DNA from: an uncultured Burkholderiaceae bacterium
Lineage (GTDB): Bacteria > Pseudomonadota > Gammaproteobacteria > Burkholderiales > Burkholderiaceae_C
Assembly (NCBI GenBank): GCA_938022295.1
Contig: CALIDR010000133.1
Location: forward strand, 1 to 16,921
Direction of reading: 5' to 3'
DNA length: 16,921 bases
Below, piece after piece: positions 13,407-16,921 of the stretch. The notes below the pieces were generated by a model, which saw only the letters and a program-made list of their open reading frames with translations, had not been told where the DNA came from and did no database searches. Both the position numbers and the translations under genes were made by a program. The stretch's first letter is position 1. Every line of letters begins with the position of its first letter.

Positions 13407-13412
13407 AGTGTA
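13407..13412 (-). promoter_or_regulatory. Weak candidate -10 (TACACT) for the methyltransferase-oxidoreductase operon
   Basis: In the 137-base gap between the divergent methyltransferase and nicotinamidase genes, the minus strand reads CCTACACTGG. TACACT at 13412-13407 would start transcription about 25 bases before ATG 13376. The nearest TTGACG (13443-13438) is too far away (25-base spacer). I see no convincing promoter for the plus-strand gene. Confidence 0.2.
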
Positions 13413-13513
13413 GGCAATGCGTCGCCGCCTTGCGCTGCGTCAAGGCGCGCCCCGCGCCGCTTGCGCAGGCTTTGCGCCTGGCGGCCGAGGCCGGCCGCGA
13501 CACGGGGTGCCCG

Positions 13514-14110
13514 ATGGCCGATGTCCTGCCCGCAGCGCCTGCCGCCGGCGACGCGCTGCTCGTCGTCGACGTGCAGAACGACTTCCTGCCCGGCGGCAGC
13601 CTGGCCGTGCCGGCCGGCGACGCCGTGCTGACGCCGCTGAACCGCGCCCTTGAGCGCTTCGCGGGGCGCGGCCTGCCGGTGTTCGCGTCGCGCGACTGGC
13701 ACCCGGCCGACCACTGCTCGTTCCGCGCCCAGGGCGGGCCCTGGCCGCCGCACTGCGTTGCCGGCACCGCGGGCGCCGAGTTCGCCGCCGCGCTGCGGCT
13801 GCCCGCGGGCACTGCCGTGATCTCGAAGGCGACCACCGCGGCGCGCGACGCCTACTCGGCGTTCGACGGCACCGACCTGCACGCCCGGCTGCAGGCGCTC
13901 GGCGTGCGGCGGCTCGTCGTCGGGGGGCTCGCGACCGACTACTGCGTGCAGGCGAGCGTCAATGACGCGCTCGCGCTCGGCTACGCGGTCGTCGTGCTGC
14001 GCGACGGCGTGGCGGCGGTCGACGTCAACCCGGGCGACGGCGAACGCGCGCTGGCCGCGATGCAGCAACGCGGCGCCGTCGTCGCCGCGTCGGAAGACCT
14101 GGGGCCATGA
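13514..14110 (+). CDS. pncA: Nicotinamidase (isochorismatase-like hydrolase)
   Basis: It hydrolyses nicotinamide to nicotinate for NAD salvage. The 198 residues carry the catalytic triad D19 (VVDVQNDF), K105 (VISKATT) and C144 (TDYCVQAS). Metal ligands D61, H63 and H80 are in SRDWHPADHCSF and WPPHCVAGT. The Pro/Trp-rich GGPWPPHCVAGTAGAEF segment is typical of bacterial PncA. ATG 13514 matches the family length; the open frame upstream to 13430 adds non-conserved Arg/Ala residues. GGGGTG just before it is a moderate ribosome site. The stop overlaps the next start (ATGA, 14107-14110), so it is coupled to the polymerase X gene. Confidence 0.93.
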   Translation: MADVLPAAPAAGDALLVVDVQNDFLPGGSLAVPAGDAVLTPLNRALERFAGRGLPVFASRDWHPADHCSFRAQGGPWPPHCVAGTAGAEFAAALRLPAGTAVISKATTAARDAYSAFDGTDLHARLQALGVRRLVVGGLATDYCVQASVNDALALGYAVVVLRDGVAAVDVNPGDGERALAAMQQRGAVVAASEDLGP

Positions 14111-15900
14111 CGAAGGCGCGCGCCGCCGCCACGCCGCCACCAGCACCGGCGGTGACGAACGCCGAAGTCGCCGCGGCGTTCGACGAGATCGCCGACCTGC
14201 TCGAAGTCGAGGACGCGAACCCGTTTCGCATCCGCGCCTACCGCAACGCCGCGCGCACCGTCACCGGCCTGGGCAAGCCGCTGGCGGACCTCGTCGCGCA
14301 GGGGGCCGATCTCGACGCGCTGCCGGGCATCGGCGCCGACCTGGCGGGCAAGATCGCCGAGATCGTCGCCACCGGCCGCTGCGCGCTGCTCGAGCGGCTG
14401 CGCGGCGAGCTGCCGCCGGGCATCACGGCGCTGCTGAAGGTGCCCGGGCTCGGGCCGAAGCGCGTGCGCGCGCTGCACCACGAGCTCGGCGTGCACACCG
14501 TCGACGACCTCGCCGCCGCGGCGCGCGCCGGCCGCATCCGCGCCATCCCCGGCTTCGGGCCGAAGACGGAACAGGCGATCCTGCAGGCTGTGGCCGCCCC
14601 GGCGGCCGCGCCCGCCGCGGTGGACGCCGGGCGGGTGTCGATCGCGCTCGCCGAGCCGGTCGCCGACGCGCTCGTCGCCGCGCTCGCCGCGGTGCCGGGC
14701 GTCGACCGCGGTGTGCCCGCGGGCAGTCTGCGCCGGCGGCGCGACACCGTCGGCGACCTCGACCTGCTCGTGACGGTGCGCGGGCGCAGCGGCGTGATGG
14801 AGCGCCTCACGACGCTGCCGCAGGTGCGCCGGGTGCTGGCGAAGGGCCGCACGCGCGCGAGCGTGGTGCTCGCCAGCGGCCTGCAGGTGGACCTGCGTGT
14901 CGTGCCGGCGGCGGAGTTCGGCGCCGCGCTCGTCTACTTCACCGGCTCGAAGGCGCACAACATCGCGCTGCGCCGCCTGGCGCAGGACCGCGGCCTGAAG
15001 ATCAACGAATACGGCGTGTTCCGCGGCGAGCAGCGCGTGGCCGGCGACACCGAGGCCTCGGTCTACGCCGCGGTCGGGCTGCCGTTCATCGCCCCCGAGC
15101 TGCGCGAGGACCGCGGCGAGATCGAGGCTGCGCAGGCCGGGCGGCTGCCGAAGCTCGTCGAAGCCGCCGACCTGCGCGGCGACCTGCACGCGCACACGAC
15201 CGACAGCGACGGCCGCGACCCGCTCGAGGCGATGGCCGCCGCGGCCCGCGCGCGCGGCTTCGAGTACCTCGCGGTCACCGACCACTCGGCGCGCCTGGCG
15301 GTGGCGCACGGGCTCGACGCGAAGCGGCTCGAGGCGCAGATCGGGCGCATCGACCGCCTGAACGCGCGGCTGCGCGCGGAGCAGGCCGGGCTCGTGCTGC
15401 TCAAGGGGATCGAGGTCGACATCCTCGCCGACGGGCGGCTCGACCTGCCCGACGAGATCCTGCAGCGGCTGGACCTCGTCGTCGGCGCGGTGCACTCGCG
15501 GCTGAACCTGGCGCGCGAGAAGCAGACCGACCGCGTGCTGGGCGCGATGGACGCGCGCTGCTTCACGATCCTCGCCCACCCCACGGGCCGGCTGCTCGGC
15601 GAGCGCGGCGCGAGCGAGATCGACCTCGCGCGCATCCTGCGCCACGCGAAGCAGCGCGGCTGCTTCGTCGAACTGAACGCGCAGCCGCAGCGGCTCGACC
15701 TCGTCGACACCGCGTGCCGGATGGCGAAGGACGAGGGCGTGCTGGTGGCGGTCGACTCCGACGCCCATTCGACGGCCGACTTCGATTCGCTGCGCCACGG
15801 CATCGGCCAGGCCAGGCGCGGCTGGCTCGAGGCGGCCGACGTGCTCAACACGCGGCCGCTCGGCGCGCTGCGGCCACTGCTCGCGCGGACGATGCGCTGA
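14107..15900 (+). CDS. polX: Bacterial family X DNA polymerase with C-terminal PHP domain
   Basis: Bacterial PolX fills short gaps in base-excision repair, and its PHP domain gives Mn-dependent 3'-5' exonuclease and AP-endonuclease activity. The 597 residues are full length. Seen in order: Ala/Pro-rich N-terminus, 8-kDa-like domain with helix-hairpin-helix motifs (LPGIGADLAGKI, VPGLGPKRV, IPGFGPKTE), and the polymerase palm with GS (206-207), D217 and D219 (VGDLDLL) and D262. FTGSKAHNIALR and LKINEYGVFR follow. PHP metal ligands include DLHAHT (359-364), TDHS (391-394), HPTGR and VDSDAHS. All catalytic residues I can place are present. It overlaps pncA by 4 bases. A Shine-Dalgarno is not obvious, consistent with coupling. 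Confidence 0.95.
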   Translation: MTKARAAATPPPAPAVTNAEVAAAFDEIADLLEVEDANPFRIRAYRNAARTVTGLGKPLADLVAQGADLDALPGIGADLAGKIAEIVATGRCALLERLRGELPPGITALLKVPGLGPKRVRALHHELGVHTVDDLAAAARAGRIRAIPGFGPKTEQAILQAVAAPAAAPAAVDAGRVSIALAEPVADALVAALAAVPGVDRGVPAGSLRRRRDTVGDLDLLVTVRGRSGVMERLTTLPQVRRVLAKGRTRASVVLASGLQVDLRVVPAAEFGAALVYFTGSKAHNIALRRLAQDRGLKINEYGVFRGEQRVAGDTEASVYAAVGLPFIAPELREDRGEIEAAQAGRLPKLVEAADLRGDLHAHTTDSDGRDPLEAMAAAARARGFEYLAVTDHSARLAVAHGLDAKRLEAQIGRIDRLNARLRAEQAGLVLLKGIEVDILADGRLDLPDEILQRLDLVVGAVHSRLNLAREKQTDRVLGAMDARCFTILAHPTGRLLGERGASEIDLARILRHAKQRGCFVELNAQPQRLDLVDTACRMAKDEGVLVAVDSDAHSTADFDSLRHGIGQARRGWLEAADVLNTRPLGALRPLLARTMR

Positions 15901-15945
15901 CCGCCGGTCTTGACCGAGGTCAGGTCGAGCGCGGTCGACCGGCGG
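15901..15945 (+). repeat. Inverted repeat between polX and the HPF-like gene
   Basis: CCGCCGGTC (15901-15909) and GACCGGCGG (15937-15945) form a perfect 9-bp stem around 27 bases. Inside, TGAC (15911-15914) and GTCA (15919-15922) form a small hairpin. The stem starts directly after the polX stop. No T run follows, so it is not a classical intrinsic terminator. It could protect the polX mRNA end or bind a regulator of the next gene, whose Shine-Dalgarno is 19 bases downstream. Confidence 0.45.
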
Positions 15946-15976
15946 CAGACTTGGCCCGTTGCCAGAGGAGAGCCCG

Positions 15977-16522
15977 ATGAAACTCCAGCCCCAGATCGTC
16001 TTCCACGGCTTCGAACGCTCCGACGCGGTCGAGGCGGCGGTGCGCGACAAGCTCGCGCACCTCGAGCACCTGAGCGGCGACATCATGTCGTGCCGCGTCG
16101 TGATCGACCTCGAGCAGAAGCACAAGCACCAGGGCCACCCGTTCGGCGTGCGCATCGACCTGACGCTGCCCGGGCGCGAGCTCGTCGTCGACCGCGTGCG
16201 GCACGAGGACGTCTACGTCGCGCTGCGCGACGCGTTCGACGCGATGAAGCGCCAGCTCGAGGACGCCGTGCGCCAGCGCCGCGGCTTCGAGAAGGAGCAC
16301 CCGCGCGAGCTGCACGGCGAAGTCGTGCGCCTCGACGCCGACGGCGGCTTCGGCTTCATCCGCACGCCCGACGGGCAGGAGTACTACTTCGGCCGCGACA
16401 ACGTCGCCGGCGGCCACTTCGACCGCGTCGACGTCGGCACCGCGGTGCAGTTCATCGCCGAGCCGGCCGGCGAGGGGATGCAGGCCAAGCGGGTGAGCCT
16501 CGGGCGCCACCACGCGCCCTGA
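15977..16522 (+). CDS. HPF/RaiA-like ribosome-associated protein fused to a cold-shock domain
   Basis: The 181-residue protein has two parts. Residues 1-100 look like the S30AE (HPF/RaiA) ribosome-hibernation fold: VFHGFERSDAVEAAVRDKLAHLEHL, an internal strand VVIDLEQKHKHQ, and a final helix DVYVALRDAFDAMKRQLEDAV. Residues 112-176 are a cold-shock (OB-fold) domain: GEVVRLDADGGFGFIRTPDG with RNP1-like GFGFI, a diverged RNP2 (EYYFGRDNV), and VGTAVQFIAE. The first part should sit near the 30S decoding centre, the second bind single-stranded RNA; the combined role is inferred. AGAGGAG at 15964-15970 is a strong ribosome site six bases from ATG. The stop starts a TGATG link to capA. Confidence 0.88.
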   Translation: MKLQPQIVFHGFERSDAVEAAVRDKLAHLEHLSGDIMSCRVVIDLEQKHKHQGHPFGVRIDLTLPGRELVVDRVRHEDVYVALRDAFDAMKRQLEDAVRQRRGFEKEHPRELHGEVVRLDADGGFGFIRTPDGQEYYFGRDNVAGGHFDRVDVGTAVQFIAEPAGEGMQAKRVSLGRHHAP

Positions 16523-16536
16523 TGCCCCGCCGATGA
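16522..16536 (+). other. Four-codon mini-ORF (MPRR) linking HPF-like gene to capA
   Basis: ATG CCC CGC CGA TGA: the ATG overlaps the previous stop (TGATG, 16520-16524) and its TGA overlaps the next ATG (CGATGA, 16531-16536). A terminating ribosome could step from one to the next. The same arrangement occurs between rplT and pheS. It may be chance. Confidence 0.2.
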
Positions 16537-16921
16537 CGCCCGCCGGCGCCGTCGTGCTGCTGCTCGCCGGCGACGTGATGACCGGCCGCGGCGTCGACCA
16601 GGCGCTGCGCCACCACGCGCCGCCCGAGCTGTTCGAGCCGGTGGTGCGCGACGCGCGCGAGTACCTGCGGCTGGCCGAAGACGTCCACGGGCCGGTCGGT
16701 GCGCCGCTGGCGCCGCACGAGCCGTGGGGCGACGCGCTGGCGGCGCTGCTGGCGGCCGACGTCGACGCGCGCATCGTCAACCTGGAGACGGCCGTCACCG
16801 CCGGCGGGCAGCCGTGGCCGCACAAGGGCATCCACTACCGGATGCACCCGCGCAACGTCGAAGTGCTGACGGCGGCGCGCGTCGACGTCTGCACGCTCGC
16901 GAACAACCACGTGCTCGACTG
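16533..16921 (+). CDS. CapA-family protein (poly-gamma-glutamate capsule type), 5' part
   Basis: The frame runs from ATG 16533 to the right edge, 129 codons, and is truncated by the window. It matches the N-terminus of the PGA_cap/CapA calcineurin-like metallophosphoesterase fold: LAGDVMTGRGVD (11-22), VNLETAVT (82-89), KGIHYRMHP (98-106) and VCTLANNHVLD (119-129). D14, E85 and N125-H126 are the usual conserved polar residues. There is no clear signal peptide or membrane anchor, since the core begins at residue 7. In Bacillus CapA takes part in poly-gamma-glutamate export, but most proteobacterial members are uncharacterised. No Shine-Dalgarno; it starts 11 bases after the HPF-like stop. Confidence 0.88.
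   Translation, partial: MTPAGAVVLLLAGDVMTGRGVDQALRHHAPPELFEPVVRDAREYLRLAEDVHGPVGAPLAPHEPWGDALAALLAADVDARIVNLETAVTAGGQPWPHKGIHYRMHPRNVEVLTAARVDVCTLANNHVLD

Noticed and set aside
13430..13513. Upstream start for nicotinamidase at 13430
   Set aside because: Adds 28 non-conserved Arg/Ala-rich residues; ATG 13514 gives the usual PncA N-terminus.
1..16921. CRISPR array, insertion sequence, prophage or other mobile element
   Set aside because: No regularly spaced repeats, transposase, integrase or target duplications were seen; composition and codon use look uniform.

Overview
The window looks like chromosomal DNA from a very GC-rich betaproteobacterium, probably of the order Burkholderiales (Rubrivivax/Leptothrix/Methylibium-like). 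I infer this from roughly 70% GC by eye, the protein sequences, the gene order thrS-infC-rpmI-rplT-pheS-pheT-ihfA-merR-tRNA-Pro, and short TACAAT-type -10 boxes. No search was run, so genus is uncertain. I see no insertion sequence, phage gene, CRISPR array or rRNA. No gene-free stretch exceeds about 140 bases.

Region 1 (1-8611, plus strand). After the 3' part of a patatin-like phospholipase gene comes a translation operon: threonyl-tRNA synthetase, IF-3, L35, L20 and the two subunits of phenylalanyl-tRNA synthetase. IHF alpha and a MerR-type regulator follow. The control signals are the main interest. An intrinsic-terminator hairpin lies just upstream of thrS and another just upstream of pheS. 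Neither leaves room for a promoter before the start codon, so both look like attenuators. A short leader ORF precedes the thrS hairpin. A promoter-like, AT-rich island lies inside the 3' end of thrS. IF-3 appears to start at AUC. A structured leader precedes rpmI, where L20 feedback would be expected.

Region 2 (8612-10812, plus strand). tRNA-Pro(GGG) has a -10 box and a strong terminator. It is followed by a Nudix hydrolase of the CoA-pyrophosphatase type and a major facilitator transporter.

Region 3 (10802-13376, minus strand). Two overlapping genes encode a cyclopropane-fatty-acid-synthase-like methyltransferase and a DHCR24-like FAD oxidoreductase. This pairing matches the two-enzyme route to 10-methyl branched fatty acids (tuberculostearate type) known from actinobacteria: methylate an oleoyl chain to a 10-methylene intermediate, then reduce it. 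It is the best candidate here for an unexpected metabolic module.

Region 4 (13377-16921, plus strand). Nicotinamidase overlaps a bacterial family X DNA polymerase/PHP gene by 4 bases. Next come a ribosome-hibernation-factor-like domain fused to a cold-shock domain, and the 5' part of a CapA-family gene cut by the window edge.
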